Origin: GCA-2737725 sp033763995 | GTDB lineage: Bacteria; Pseudomonadota; Alphaproteobacteria; Rhodospirillales; Rhodospirillaceae | Assembly (NCBI GenBank): GCA_033763995.1 | Contig: JANRJL010000110.1 | Coordinates: 1-64,000, forward strand | DNA length: 64,000 bases | Direction of reading: 5' to 3' | Shown: positions 1-9,229 of the stretch, piece by piece | How positions within the stretch are numbered: position 1 is the first letter of the stretch | Layout of the letters: each line of letters starts with the position of its first letter | Notes under the pieces: generated by a model | Told to the model about the DNA's origin: nothing | The model's database searches: none | The model's input: only the letters and a program-made list of their open reading frames with translations | Position numbers and translations under genes: made by a program

Positions 1-525
1 CGCACCGACCCGGTGCTGCGCATGATGGTGGTGGCGGTGGCCTTCTACGGCATGGCCACCTTCGAGGGCCCGGTCATGTCGATCAAGGCCGTCAACTCGC
101 TCAGCCACTACACCGACTGGACCGTGGGCCACACCCACTCGGGCGCCCTGGGCTGGGTGGGCTACATCAGCTTCGGCGCGCTTTATTGCCTGGTGCCCTG
201 GTTGTGGAAGCGCAAGCAGCTTTATTCGCTCAGCCTCGTCAACGCCCACTTCTGGGTCTCGACCGTCGGCATCGTGCTTTACATCAGCGCCATGTGGGTG
301 TCGGGCATCCTGCAGGGCCTGATGTGGCGCGCCTACACCGACCTGGGCTTCCTCGAATACAGCTTCGTCGAGACCGTCGAGGCCATGCACCCGTTCTATC
401 TCATCCGCGCGCTCGGCGGCGGGCTGTTCCTGATCGGCGCGGTGATCATGGCCTACAACCTGTGGCGCACGGCGCGCGGCGACGTCCGCGCCGAGAGCTT
501 CGCCGGCCGTCCGGCCCTGGCGTGA
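1..525 (+). CDS. ccoN: Cytochrome cbb3 oxidase subunit I, C-terminal part (5' end outside window)
   Basis: This is the 3' end of the catalytic heme-copper subunit of the high-affinity cbb3 terminal oxidase, an inner-membrane protein that reduces oxygen at the heme b3-CuB centre. The frame is open from base 1, so the gene begins upstream; 174 residues are visible. They contain several hydrophobic helices and the motif GHTHSGALGW, whose two histidines are, in the family, the axial ligands of heme b3 and the low-spin heme b. The stop is 13 bases before ccoO, and ccoO, Q, P and the ccoGHIS assembly genes follow on the same strand, which confirms the assignment. Any FNR-type promoter site would lie before the window. 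Confidence 0.97.
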   Translation, partial: RTDPVLRMMVVAVAFYGMATFEGPVMSIKAVNSLSHYTDWTVGHTHSGALGWVGYISFGALYCLVPWLWKRKQLYSLSLVNAHFWVSTVGIVLYISAMWVSGILQGLMWRAYTDLGFLEYSFVETVEAMHPFYLIRALGGGLFLIGAVIMAYNLWRTARGDVRAESFAGRPALA

Positions 526-538
526 GGAGCACCACCCC

Positions 539-1261
539 ATGATCAATCACGAACGCTTCGAGAAAAACTCCATCCTGCTGCTGATAGGGACTTTGATCGT
601 CGTGTCCATAGGCGGCCTGGTGGAGATCGCGCCCACCTTCTACCTCGAGAGCACGGTGGAAAAAGTGCAGGGCATGCGCCCCTACACGCCGCTGGAACTG
701 GTGGGCCGTAACATCTACGTGCGCGAGGGCTGCTATAGCTGCCACAGCCAGATGATCCGCGCCCTGCGCGACGAGGTGGAACGCTACGGCCACTACAGCC
801 TCGCCGCCGAGAGCATGTACGACCATCCCTTCCAGTGGGGCTCCAAGCGCAACGGCCCGGACCTGGCCCGCGTCGGCGGCAAGTATTCCGACGAATGGCA
901 CCGCGATCACATGAAAGCCCCGCGCAGCGTCGTGCCGGAATCGATCATGCCCGGCTACCCGTTCCTCAACGCCGCCAAGATCGACCCCAAGCACATCGCC
1001 GACCATCTGCGCGCCAACGGCACGGTCGGCGTGCCCTACACCGACGAGATGATCGAAAACGCCGCCGCCGACTTGCTGGCGCAGGCCGACCCCGACGCCG
1101 ACACGGAAGGGCTGCTGAAGCGCTACCCCAAGGCCGTCGTGCGCGACTTCGACGGCGATCCGGCCAAGCTGACCGAAATGGACGCCATGATCGCCTACCT
1201 GCAGATGCTGGGCACGCTGGTGGATTTCACCCAGTACGACGCCGCGGCCTTCAACCGGTAA
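539..1261 (+). CDS. ccoO: Cytochrome cbb3 oxidase monoheme subunit II
   Basis: CcoO is the membrane-anchored mono-heme c subunit that passes electrons from CcoP to CcoN. The 240-residue product has one N-terminal transmembrane segment (about residues 12-30) followed by a periplasmic domain with a single CxxCH heme c site, C65-Y-S-C68-H69, and a later SIMPGYP stretch that should hold the axial methionine. Length and order match the family. The ATG follows a GAGGAG ribosome binding site just after the ccoN stop, and ccoQ begins ten bases after the ccoO stop, so the genes form one operon. Confidence 0.97.
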   Translation: MINHERFEKNSILLLIGTLIVVSIGGLVEIAPTFYLESTVEKVQGMRPYTPLELVGRNIYVREGCYSCHSQMIRALRDEVERYGHYSLAAESMYDHPFQWGSKRNGPDLARVGGKYSDEWHRDHMKAPRSVVPESIMPGYPFLNAAKIDPKHIADHLRANGTVGVPYTDEMIENAAADLLAQADPDADTEGLLKRYPKAVVRDFDGDPAKLTEMDAMIAYLQMLGTLVDFTQYDAAAFNR

Positions 1262-1271
1262 GGAGCGCGCC

Positions 1272-1427
1272 ATGACCCATGAGATCGTGTTGGACGTCGC
1301 GCTCAACTCGGGCCTGATTTACTTCGTCGGCCTGTTCGCCGTGGTGCTGGCCTACGTGCTGTGGCCCGCCAACCGCAAGACCTTCGAGCGCGCGGCGCGC
1401 CTGCCGCTCGACCATGATGAAGGATGA
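1272..1427 (+). CDS. ccoQ: Cytochrome cbb3 oxidase small subunit CcoQ
   Basis: This is a 51-residue single-pass membrane protein beginning MTHEIVLDVALNSG, with one transmembrane helix (about residues 14-32) followed by WPANRKTFERAA and a short acidic charged tail. CcoQ/FixQ proteins are typically 50-70 residues and stabilise the oxidase, in particular the CcoP association. It is identified mainly from its position between ccoO and ccoP and from the typical WPxNRKxF stretch after the helix. It has a good ribosome binding site (AAGGAG) before the ATG. Confidence 0.92.
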   Translation: MTHEIVLDVALNSGLIYFVGLFAVVLAYVLWPANRKTFERAARLPLDHDEG

Positions 1428-1433
1428 CGCGAC

Positions 1434-2339
1434 ATGAGCGCTGGAAAACGTGAGATCGACGCCGCCACCGGCACGGAAATCCGCAGCCACGCGTGGGACG
1501 GCATCCGGGAGCTCGACACGCCGCTGCCGCGCTGGTGGTTGTGGACGTTCCTTGCCACCGTCGTGTGGGCCGTCGCCTATTGGGTGGTGATGCCGTCGTG
1601 GCCGCTGGTGAGTTCCTACACCAAGGGCACGCTGGGCTGGTCGCAACGCGCCAACGTCACGGCGGAAATGCAGGGCGTCGCCGAAAGCCGCAAGCCGCTG
1701 CAAGAACGCCTGCTGGCGGCCCAATTGCCGGACATCGAGAGCGATCAAGAGTTGTTCGAATTCGCCCAGGCCAGCGGCCGGGCGCTGTTCAAGGACAACT
1801 GCGCGCCGTGCCACGGTTCGGGCGCGCAGGGCTCGCTCGGTTATCCGAACCTGAACGACGACGATTGGCTGTGGGGCGGCGCGCTCTCGGCCATCGAGAC
1901 CACCATCACACACGGCGTGCGCAACGAGGATGAAAACAGCCGCTTCAGCGAGATGCCCGCTTTCGTCAAGGTCGGCACGCTGACCCGCGCCCAGGTCGCC
2001 GAGTTGGTGGAGTACGTGCTGGCGCTCTCGGGACAAGAGCACAATGCCGCCACGGCCGCCAATGGTGCCGCGCTTTACACTGAGCATTGCGCCTCGTGCC
2101 ACATGGAAAACGGCAAGGGCGATGTCACGCAAGGCGCGCCCAACCTGACCGACGCGATTTGGCTGCACGGCAGCTCGCGCGTGGCGCTGACCACAACCAT
2201 CGCCAACGCGCGTAACGCCTCCATGCCGGCGTGGGGCCCGCGCTTGTCCAAGGCCGACGTGCGCGCGCTGGCGGTTTACGTGCACAGTCTCGGGGGCGGC
2301 GAACCCGAACCGCCGCCCGCAACAGCGGCCGGCCAATAG
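1434..2339 (+). CDS. ccoP: Cytochrome cbb3 oxidase diheme subunit III
   Basis: CcoP is the di-heme cytochrome c subunit that receives electrons from soluble cytochrome c. The 301-residue product has an N-terminal cytoplasmic stretch, one transmembrane helix (about residues 34-53) and two periplasmic cytochrome c domains with C123-A-P-C126-H127 and C219-A-S-C222-H223. Each is followed by a methionine in a suitable place for the axial ligand. Only one N-terminal helix is present, as in the shorter class of CcoP. The start is six bases after the ccoQ stop. Confidence 0.97.
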   Translation: MSAGKREIDAATGTEIRSHAWDGIRELDTPLPRWWLWTFLATVVWAVAYWVVMPSWPLVSSYTKGTLGWSQRANVTAEMQGVAESRKPLQERLLAAQLPDIESDQELFEFAQASGRALFKDNCAPCHGSGAQGSLGYPNLNDDDWLWGGALSAIETTITHGVRNEDENSRFSEMPAFVKVGTLTRAQVAELVEYVLALSGQEHNAATAANGAALYTEHCASCHMENGKGDVTQGAPNLTDAIWLHGSSRVALTTTIANARNASMPAWGPRLSKADVRALAVYVHSLGGGEPEPPPATAAGQ

Positions 2340-2367
2340 TCGGGCGCGGATACTTCGTGGGGAAGCC

Positions 2368-3888
2368 GTGAACGACGCAACGCTCAAGACCGATATCGCC
2401 GCCGCCCATGCCTCGCATGGCGTGGAGGCCGTCGCGGTCGAGGCGGTCAATGCCGCCCACCGCCGCTCGATGTTCAAGGCGCGCGAGAAGATCCACCCTA
2501 AACGTGTGAGCGGTAAGTTCCGCCTGATCAAATGGATCGTCATGGCGCTGACCTTGACGGTTTACTACGGCACACCGTGGATTCGCTGGGACCGTGGGCC
2601 AGGCGCGCCCGATCAGGCGGTGCTGGTGGATTTCACGCGCGAGCGCTTCTACTTCTTCTTCATCGAGCTGTGGCCGCAGGAGATTTACTACATCACCGGC
2701 TTGCTGGTGCTGGCGGCGGTGGCGCTGTTCCTGTTCACGGCCGTGGCGGGCCGCGTGTGGTGCGGTTATGCCTGCCCGCAGACGGTGTGGACCGATCTGT
2801 TCCTGGTGGTCGAGCGCGCGGTGGAGGGCAACCGCAACGAGCGCATCAAGCTCGACCGCGCGCCGATGTCGTTCGGCAAATTCCGCAAGCGCGCCGTCAA
2901 GCACGTCATCTGGCTGCTGATCGCGCTCGCCACCGGCGGCGCGTGGGTGTTTTACTGGCACGACGCGCCGACGCTGGCCAAGCAGTTGCTCGACTTCTCC
3001 GCCCCCGTCAGCGCCTACGTCTTTGTCGGCATTCTCACGGCCTTCACCTACCTGTTCGGCGGCCACGCCCGCGAGCAGGTGTGCACCTACATGTGCCCGT
3101 GGCCGCGCATCCAGGCGGCGATGATGGACGAGGAAACCGCCCTGGTGACCTATCGCCGCGATCGCGGCGAGCCGCGCGGGCCGCATAAGAAGGGCGACCC
3201 CTGGCAAGGGCGCGGCGACTGCGTCGATTGCCGCCAGTGCGTCGCCGCCTGCCCCATGGGCATCGACATCCGCGACGGGCTGCAACTGGAATGCATCCAG
3301 TGCGCCCTGTGCATCGACGCCTGCGACGACATCATGACCAAGGTCGGCCGCGCGCGCGGGCTGATCGGTTACGACACCGATCTCAACATCGCGCGCCGCC
3401 AGAAGGGCGAGCCGTCGCAGTTCAAGTTTGTGCGCGCGCGCACCGTCGCCTATGCCGTGATCCTGGCCGTGGTCGGATCGGTGATGCTCTATGCGCTCGC
3501 GACCCGCACGGACCTCGACCTCAACGTCATCCGCGACCGCAACCCGACCTACGTGGCGCTGTCGGACGGCAACATCCGCAACGCCTACACCGTGAAGCTG
3601 CTCAACAAGGCGCGGCTCGGGCGTTCCATCGTGGTGTCGGCCGAAGGTCTGCCCGGCGCCGTTCTCAGCGGCGTGGGCCTGATCGAAACCGAGGACGGCA
3701 GGGTGCGCGTGCCCGTCGACGGCGACAACCTGCGCTCCGTGCGTGTGTTCGTCACGTTGCCGCGCAAGGCCATGACTGCCGAGAGCTTGCCGTTGACCTT
3801 CCGGGCCGCACCCGCGTTGGAAGGCGGCGACGTCGCCGAAGTAGAATCCGTTTTCCTGGGGCCCAAGCTTCTGGAGCCAAAGCCATGA
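2368..3888 (+). CDS. ccoG: Cbb3 oxidase assembly protein, membrane 4Fe-4S protein (FixG/RdxA type)
   Basis: CcoG is an inner-membrane polyferredoxin that in studied species reduces Cu(II) to Cu(I) for insertion in the oxidase. The 506-residue product has five or six hydrophobic segments and, from about residue 285, two ferredoxin clusters, CVDCRQCVAACPMG and CIQCALCIDACD. Additional cysteine motifs, CGYACPQ and CTYMCPW, lie earlier in the membrane part as in other FixG proteins. Translation starts at GTG after GGGGAAG; no in-frame ATG is nearby. The gene overlaps ccoH by four bases (ATGA), which points to coupled translation. The C-terminal periplasmic part is an immunoglobulin-like domain in the family. 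Confidence 0.96.
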   Translation: MNDATLKTDIAAAHASHGVEAVAVEAVNAAHRRSMFKAREKIHPKRVSGKFRLIKWIVMALTLTVYYGTPWIRWDRGPGAPDQAVLVDFTRERFYFFFIELWPQEIYYITGLLVLAAVALFLFTAVAGRVWCGYACPQTVWTDLFLVVERAVEGNRNERIKLDRAPMSFGKFRKRAVKHVIWLLIALATGGAWVFYWHDAPTLAKQLLDFSAPVSAYVFVGILTAFTYLFGGHAREQVCTYMCPWPRIQAAMMDEETALVTYRRDRGEPRGPHKKGDPWQGRGDCVDCRQCVAACPMGIDIRDGLQLECIQCALCIDACDDIMTKVGRARGLIGYDTDLNIARRQKGEPSQFKFVRARTVAYAVILAVVGSVMLYALATRTDLDLNVIRDRNPTYVALSDGNIRNAYTVKLLNKARLGRSIVVSAEGLPGAVLSGVGLIETEDGRVRVPVDGDNLRSVRVFVTLPRKAMTAESLPLTFRAAPALEGGDVAEVESVFLGPKLLEPKP

Positions 3889-4385
3889 CAACTCTCGCCG
3901 CCGCGCAACGCCCGGTCACCGGCCGCACCGTCTTGTTCTGGCTGCTGGTGGCCTTCGGCGTCATCACCGCCGTCAACGTGGCCTTGATCGTTTTCGCGCT
4001 GCGCTCCTTCACCGGCGAGACCGTGCCCAAGTCCTACGCCACCGGCCTCGACTTCAACCGCACGCTGGAAGCCGTGGCCGCGCAGCGTGATCTTGGCTGG
4101 CACGTCGACAGCTCCGTCGGCGCGCAGGGCACAGGTGTCATCGGCCTACGCTTGAATTACCGCGATAGCGGCGACCTTCCCCTCAGCGCACTCGACGTCA
4201 CGGCGCTGATCTCGCGCCCCACGACCGAAGGCCACGACTTTGAGCAGCCGCTGACGCACCAAGGCGATGGCCTGTACGCCGCCGCCGTGAACGTTCCCTT
4301 GCCAGGGCTATGGCATGTTCGCGTGCTGGCGCGCCGGGGTGAGACCGAAGCCTACGTGCTCGATTACCGCGTGGTCGTGCCATGA
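3885..4385 (+). CDS. ccoH: Cbb3 oxidase assembly protein FixH/CcoH
   Basis: This 166-residue protein has one N-terminal transmembrane helix (about residues 16-38) and a periplasmic domain with the FixH-like YATGLDFNRTLE and PLPGLWHVRVLA stretches. FixH/CcoH proteins are needed for stable assembly of cbb3 oxidase, probably by holding together the oxidase and the copper delivery machinery. It overlaps both neighbours by ATGA (ccoG before, ccoI after), so its translation is probably coupled to theirs. Confidence 0.94.
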   Translation: MTTLAAAQRPVTGRTVLFWLLVAFGVITAVNVALIVFALRSFTGETVPKSYATGLDFNRTLEAVAAQRDLGWHVDSSVGAQGTGVIGLRLNYRDSGDLPLSALDVTALISRPTTEGHDFEQPLTHQGDGLYAAAVNVPLPGLWHVRVLARRGETEAYVLDYRVVVP

Positions 4386-6691
4386 GCGCGCACGCCACCA
4401 ACGTCGACAGCACGCTGGCGGCGGACGGGTTGCCCAATCTCGGCTGTTGCCCGACGGCGCGGCAGATTTCGGGCCGCGGTCAGTTGCCCGCCGGGCCGCT
4501 CGGCGTTCCCAATGCCGCGCCCGATGCTTATGTCGCACGCGCGGCCAACGGCGAATTCGAGCTGGCGTTTATTCTCGACAACCTCACCTGCGCGGCCTGC
4601 GTGGGCGATATCGAAGGCCGCCTGTCGCGGATTCCCGGCATCACCAGCGCGCGCGTCAACCTCACGCTCGGCCGCCTGCGTGTCACCTGGACTGACCCGG
4701 CCTTCGCGCCAAGCCGGATTGCCGCCGAACTCACGGCGCTCGGTTATCGCGCGATCCCTTACGATGCCGCCAAGCTGGAGCGTCTGGCCGACGATCGCGA
4801 CAAAAAGCTGCTGCGCGCCATGGCCGTCGCCGGTTTTGCCGCCGCCAACATCATGCTGATCTCGGTGTCGGTGTGGTCGGGCAACGTCACCGACATGGGC
4901 CCGGCCACGCGCGACTTCTTCCATTGGATTTCGGCGCTGATCGCGCTGCCCGCCATTGCTTATGCCGGCCAACCGTTCTTCGCCTCGGCCTGGGGCGCGG
5001 TGCGGCACGGCCGGGTCAACATGGACGTGCCGATCTCGCTGGGCGTGCTGCTGGCCACCCTCGCGAGCGTCATGGAAAGCGCGCGCTCGGGCGAGCACGC
5101 CTATTTCGACGCCGCCGTCATGCTGCTGTTCTTCCTGCTGATCGGCCGCTACCTCGATCAGAACATGCGCGCCAAGACGCAATCGGTGGCGGCGAACCTG
5201 CTGGCGCTGCAGGCCGTGGCGGCCACCGTGATCGAACCCGACGGCCGGCGCCGCTCGTGCCCCGCCGATCAGTTGCGCCCCGGCATGGTGGTCGCCGTGG
5301 CCCCCGGCGACCGCATTCCCGCCGACGGCATCGTCACGCGCGGGCGCTCGGACGTGGACACCAGCTTGGTCTCGGGCGAGAGCCTGCCGCAAGCCGTGGC
5401 GCCCGGCACTCAAGTCTACGCTGGCACTCTGGCGCTGAGCGGCGGGCTGGACATCGAAGTCACCTCGGCTGATCGCGACACGCTGCTGGGCCAGATCGTG
5501 GCGCTCATGACCAACGCCACCCAGGCGAAGTCGGGCCACACCATGTTGGCCGACCGCGCCGCGCGGCTTTATGCGCCGGCGGTGCACGTGCTCGCGGCCA
5601 CGACCTTCGCCGGCTGGATGCTGCTGGGCGCGGGCGGCTGGCACCCGGCCTTGATGGCCGCCGTGGCGGTGCTGATCATCACCTGCCCCTGCGCCCTGGG
5701 CCTGGCGGTGCCGGCGGTGCAGACCGTGGCGACGGCCGCCTTGCTGCGCGCGGGCGTGCTGCTGAAATCGGGCGAGGCGCTGGAGCGCCTGGCCGAGGTC
5801 GACACCGTGGTGTTCGACAAGACCGGCACCTTGACGCTGGGCCAGCCGGAGTACGTCGGCGGCGACGGCGCCACGCCGGAAGACCTCGCCCTCGCCGCGC
5901 GTTTGGCGCAAAGCACACGCCACCCGCTGGCCCAGGCGCTTGTCCGCCATGTCGGCGTGCCGCCGCGCCCGGTGCCGGTGCAGGAAACGCCGGGCCTCGG
6001 CGTGTCGGCCATCGTCGACGGCCGACAGGTTCGGCTGGGCCATCGCGACTGGTGCGGCGGCGCGGCCACAAGTGCGCCGACAACCACGCACAGCGAACTG
6101 TGGTTGAAAGTCGACGGCCGGCCGCCCGTGCGCTTCTTCTTCCGTGATGCGCCGCGCGGCGACGCCCGACGCGTGATCGAAGCGTTGCGAAACAAGTCCA
6201 TCGACGTCGAGATGCTGTCGGGCGACCGCCGCGCCGTCGCCGCACCTTTGGCCCAGGCATTGGGCATCGTGACCGTCCTGGCCGAGGCGCGCCCCGACGC
6301 GAAGGTGGCGCACCTGAAAACCCTCGCCGCCCAGGGCCGCAAGGTGCTCATGGTGGGCGACGGCCTCAACGACGCGCCCGCGCTGGCGCTGGCCCATGTC
6401 TCCATGGCGCCGGCCAGCGGCGCGGACATCAGCCAGAGCGCCGCCGACATCGTCTATCGCGGCGAGGCCTTGGATCCGGTCCGCCGCGCCATCGCCATCG
6501 CCCGCGTCGCCCGCCGGCGCATGCGCGAGAACCTGATTCTCGCCGTGATCTACAACGTGCTGGCGGTGCCCCTGGCCATGGCGGGGCTGGTGACGCCGTT
6601 GATCGCGGCACTGGCCATGTCGGGCTCGTCCATCGTCGTGGTGCTCAACGCGCTGCGGCTCTCACATCAGGCAAAGGATCGCGCGCCATGA
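4382..6691 (+). CDS. ccoI: Copper-translocating P1B-type ATPase for cbb3 oxidase assembly
   Basis: CcoI/FixI is a heavy-metal P-type ATPase that exports copper to the periplasm for the CuB site of cbb3 oxidase. The 769-residue product has an N-terminal metal-binding domain with C70-A-A-C73, the membrane metal site C435-P-C437 in CPCALGLAVP, the phosphorylated aspartate D479 in DKTGTLT, an HPLAQAL nucleotide-binding motif, and GDGLNDAPA near the C-terminus. An extra N-terminal cysteine motif (NLGCCPTA) precedes the metal domain, as in other FixI proteins. The position between ccoH and ccoS separates it from the general copper exporter CopA. Confidence 0.96.
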   Translation: MSAHATNVDSTLAADGLPNLGCCPTARQISGRGQLPAGPLGVPNAAPDAYVARAANGEFELAFILDNLTCAACVGDIEGRLSRIPGITSARVNLTLGRLRVTWTDPAFAPSRIAAELTALGYRAIPYDAAKLERLADDRDKKLLRAMAVAGFAAANIMLISVSVWSGNVTDMGPATRDFFHWISALIALPAIAYAGQPFFASAWGAVRHGRVNMDVPISLGVLLATLASVMESARSGEHAYFDAAVMLLFFLLIGRYLDQNMRAKTQSVAANLLALQAVAATVIEPDGRRRSCPADQLRPGMVVAVAPGDRIPADGIVTRGRSDVDTSLVSGESLPQAVAPGTQVYAGTLALSGGLDIEVTSADRDTLLGQIVALMTNATQAKSGHTMLADRAARLYAPAVHVLAATTFAGWMLLGAGGWHPALMAAVAVLIITCPCALGLAVPAVQTVATAALLRAGVLLKSGEALERLAEVDTVVFDKTGTLTLGQPEYVGGDGATPEDLALAARLAQSTRHPLAQALVRHVGVPPRPVPVQETPGLGVSAIVDGRQVRLGHRDWCGGAATSAPTTTHSELWLKVDGRPPVRFFFRDAPRGDARRVIEALRNKSIDVEMLSGDRRAVAAPLAQALGIVTVLAEARPDAKVAHLKTLAAQGRKVLMVGDGLNDAPALALAHVSMAPASGADISQSAADIVYRGEALDPVRRAIAIARVARRRMRENLILAVIYNVLAVPLAMAGLVTPLIAALAMSGSSIVVVLNALRLSHQAKDRAP

Positions 6692-6843
6692 CGGTGATCG
6701 CTTATCTGCTGCCCGCCGCGCTGGCCCTCGGGTTCCTGGGGTTGGTGGCCTTCCTGTGGTGCCTGAAGACGCGCCAGTACGAAGACCTCGACGGTGCGGC
6801 CTACCGCTCGCTGCTGGATCAAGAGCCCGACGACAAGCGCTAA
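6688..6843 (+). CDS. ccoS: Cbb3 oxidase maturation protein CcoS
   Basis: This is a 51-residue single-pass membrane protein (MTVIAYLLPAALALG, helix about residues 4-25) followed by LWCLKTRQYEDLDGAAYR, the conserved CcoS pattern in which a short charged tail with a QYEDLDGAA stretch follows the helix. CcoS is required for heme and copper incorporation into CcoN. It overlaps the ccoI stop by ATGA. Its TAA stop overlaps by four bases the stop of the convergent glycosyltransferase gene, so the oxidase cluster ends here with no room for a separate terminator. Confidence 0.93.
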   Translation: MTVIAYLLPAALALGFLGLVAFLWCLKTRQYEDLDGAAYRSLLDQEPDDKR

Positions 6844-8237
6844 AGCGGTTTCAGGTCCTGCAGGCCGGTAGTGTCGCGCGCGGCCAAGGGAACGAGCGGC
6901 CCTTTGGCATAGAGTGCCAGCAACTCGTCGGCGTATTCGGCGCTGGACTTCGGACGGCGGCAGTTTTGGCTGAGGCTGGGGAGCAGCGCGGGTTCGTCGC
7001 GCAGGCGCACCAAGTGCTTTGACAACGATTCGGAATCCCCCGGCGGGAACACCAGGCCGTTGACCTCGTGTGTGATGACTTCCGTCATGCCCGGGTAGTC
7101 AGAGACAACCACCGGCCTCTTGGCGGCCAGCGCCGAGAAAATCACCAGCGGCATGTTCTCGTACCAGACCGACGGCACCACCAGCAGGTCGACGCCCGCG
7201 AGCACGTCGGCGATTTTCTCGCTCGGGAACGTGCCGAGGAATTCGATATTCGGCGAACCGGCGGCAATGGCCTTCATCTTGGCGAGGTAGTCGGGGAAAT
7301 CGACCAAGTTGCCGTAGATTTTCAGCTTGGCGCGGCCATCATCAATATGACGGAACGCCTCCACCAGCACGTGGCAGCCCTTGTGCGGGGCGAGCGTGCC
7401 GATATAGCCCACGGTGAGCGGTGTCTTGGGATCGCGCGCCGCGATGGCCGTGCCCTCGCGCGGAATATCGATGCCGTAGGCCGACTGATGAATCAGCTGG
7501 GGGTTGAGTCCGTTGGACGTGAGCGCGCCGGTCATGAGCTGCGTCGGGGCCACCACGCCATGCAGCCAATTCAGGCGGCGCATGTTGAAGGCCTTGCGCC
7601 CGCCGGTGGCGAGCACCTCTTTGTGCAGCGGATAGGGCAGCAGCCAGCCCTTGGCCGTCAGCCACACGCCGAAATCGGCCACCACGTCGGGCACGGCGGC
7701 GTTGAATAATTTCATGTAGGGCCACAGCGACAGCTCGGCCACGTGCTTGACGCAATTCCCGCCGTAGCGCGAGGGGCCCGGACACGGCTTGCCGCCGCGT
7801 AAGAGTTGCGCCGGCGGGCACAGCGACCAGAAATCCGTCGGCGTGTAGTAGGCGGGTATCCCCGCCCTCACCGCCACGTCGATCATGGCCGTGCCCAGGC
7901 GCCCGAAATGAAAAAAGTGCGCCACGTCGGGTTTGAAGTCGGCGACGATGCGCGCGAAGTAGCGCGCCGCCAGCACGTTGTTGAAGTCGAGCTCCGTGAT
8001 GACGTTCTGCCCGCCCATGGGCACGTAGGCGTGGTGGAATCGATAAACCTTCAGCCCCTCGTGCTCGTATTGGTCGAAGCGCTGGTCGTCGCGCTTGCCG
8101 GAGCGGTCGGGAAAGCCGGTCAGCACCACCACCTCGTGTCCGCGCGCGCGCAACGCCTTGGCGGTGGTGAGCGTGAGCACTTCGGTGCCCGAGAAGTAAT
8201 CCGGCACGAACTGGTGGACGGTGAGCAGAATCTTCAC
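6840..8237 (-). CDS. Glycosyltransferase family 4 (GT-B fold)
   Basis: The product (465 residues) has a GT4/GT-B pattern: an N-terminal MKILLTVHQF strand with a FSGTEVLTLT glycine loop, and a C-terminal Glyco_transf_1 domain with VGYIGTLAPHKGCHVLVEAF, VPSVWYENMPLVIFSALA and a nearby KRPVVVSDYPGMTEVI. GT4 enzymes transfer a sugar from a nucleotide donor with retention; donor and acceptor cannot be told. I chose a GTG start five bases after the preceding gene's stop, because a longer frame would overlap that gene by about 120 bases and adds a low-complexity stretch. It is the last gene of a minus-strand run of two glycosyltransferases and two methyltransferases. Confidence 0.88.
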   Translation of the reverse strand: MKILLTVHQFVPDYFSGTEVLTLTTAKALRARGHEVVVLTGFPDRSGKRDDQRFDQYEHEGLKVYRFHHAYVPMGGQNVITELDFNNVLAARYFARIVADFKPDVAHFFHFGRLGTAMIDVAVRAGIPAYYTPTDFWSLCPPAQLLRGGKPCPGPSRYGGNCVKHVAELSLWPYMKLFNAAVPDVVADFGVWLTAKGWLLPYPLHKEVLATGGRKAFNMRRLNWLHGVVAPTQLMTGALTSNGLNPQLIHQSAYGIDIPREGTAIAARDPKTPLTVGYIGTLAPHKGCHVLVEAFRHIDDGRAKLKIYGNLVDFPDYLAKMKAIAAGSPNIEFLGTFPSEKIADVLAGVDLLVVPSVWYENMPLVIFSALAAKRPVVVSDYPGMTEVITHEVNGLVFPPGDSESLSKHLVRLRDEPALLPSLSQNCRRPKSSAEYADELLALYAKGPLVPLAARDTTGLQDLKPL

Positions 8238-8242
8238 GGGAG

Positions 8243-9229
8243 CTACACGCCGCGCACGGTTTTCTGAATGCCGAGTTTTTCGTCGCGCTCGGCTTGATAG
8301 ACGCCCAGGATGCGGAAGTAGTTCAAGATCGGCGCCTTCAGTATATTGACGATCAAGTGCCACGGCCGGCGCTCACGCTTGAGGATGTGGTAAACATCCC
8401 GCGCGGTCCAGTGAAAGTAGGCTCGCACCGCCGTGCGCGGCGTCGGCAGCAGCTCGAGGCCGAACAGGTCATAAAGCTTGCGGTGGCACACATAGGTGCG
8501 CTTGTACTCGTAGCTGATGGGCCGGTCGTGGGAATGGATCACGCCCGCCTTGGGCTCGTAGATGATCTTGTAGCCGCGCTTCAGCACGCGCTCGGCCCAG
8601 TCGATGTCCTCGCCGAAATTGATGCGGCCGAACTTCTCCTGCTCCCACACGTCCTTGCGCAGCGCGGAGCAGACATTGTCGAAATTGCACACCGCGTGAC
8701 GCTCGCGCGGGTGCATGGCCTGGTATTGCTCGGGACTCGCCAGCGCCTGCACCACGCGCTCGGGCCGGCCGGTGTAGTGGCGCTCGAGATTGCGCTTGGT
8801 GATCACGTCGGCGTCCGGCTGCGCGACTTGGTGGGCGTAAACTCCGGCGACGTTGTCCTCGTCCAGGGTTCGCAACAGCGTCTCGATCATGGTCGTGTCG
8901 CGCGGCACGGCGTCCTGCACCGTCAGCACGATGCGGTTGGTGCCGGCCATGCCGATGCCGAAATCGCGCGTGGCGCCGTGATTGAAGTCCGCGGGCGGAA
9001 TGGACACCACCTTCGCCCCGGCGGCCTTTGCAATGGCGATGGTGTCGTCGGTGGATCCGGAATCGACCACCAGGAATTCCACGTCGGGCCAGCAGGTTTG
9101 CGCCTGGAGGCCCGCCACGACGCGGCGAAACAATTCGCCGCCGTTCTTGGTGGGGATCAAAAGCGTGCACACATAAGGGCGGGTTCGCGCCGTGCCGGAG
9201 GCCGCGGCCGCGTGGGCGAGGTTGGTCAT
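8243..9229 (-). CDS. Glycosyltransferase family 2 (GT-A fold)
   Basis: The 328-residue product has the GT2 signature: VCTLLIPTKNGGELFRR, then FLVVDSGSTDDT, and a later GEDIDWAERVLKRGYKIIYE that supplies the ED catalytic motif. Conserved HSHDR follows. It resembles rhamnosyltransferase-type GT2 proteins of O-antigen and capsule loci, but the sugar cannot be assigned. It has no transmembrane segment and should act at the cytoplasmic side of the membrane. Its ATG overlaps the stop of the upstream methyltransferase (ATGA), so the two are probably translated together. Confidence 0.9.
   Translation of the reverse strand: MTNLAHAAAASGTARTRPYVCTLLIPTKNGGELFRRVVAGLQAQTCWPDVEFLVVDSGSTDDTIAIAKAAGAKVVSIPPADFNHGATRDFGIGMAGTNRIVLTVQDAVPRDTTMIETLLRTLDEDNVAGVYAHQVAQPDADVITKRNLERHYTGRPERVVQALASPEQYQAMHPRERHAVCNFDNVCSALRKDVWEQEKFGRINFGEDIDWAERVLKRGYKIIYEPKAGVIHSHDRPISYEYKRTYVCHRKLYDLFGLELLPTPRTAVRAYFHWTARDVYHILKRERRPWHLIVNILKAPILNYFRILGVYQAERDEKLGIQKTVRGV

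Noticed and set aside
2125..3891. 588-codon open frame antisense to ccoG
   Set aside because: High G+C makes stop codons rare in the opposite strand; the product is low-complexity (R, H, A, G) and the ccoG frame has clear motifs.
4364..6397. 677-codon open frame antisense to ccoI
   Set aside because: Shadow of the copper ATPase, with no domain and biased composition.
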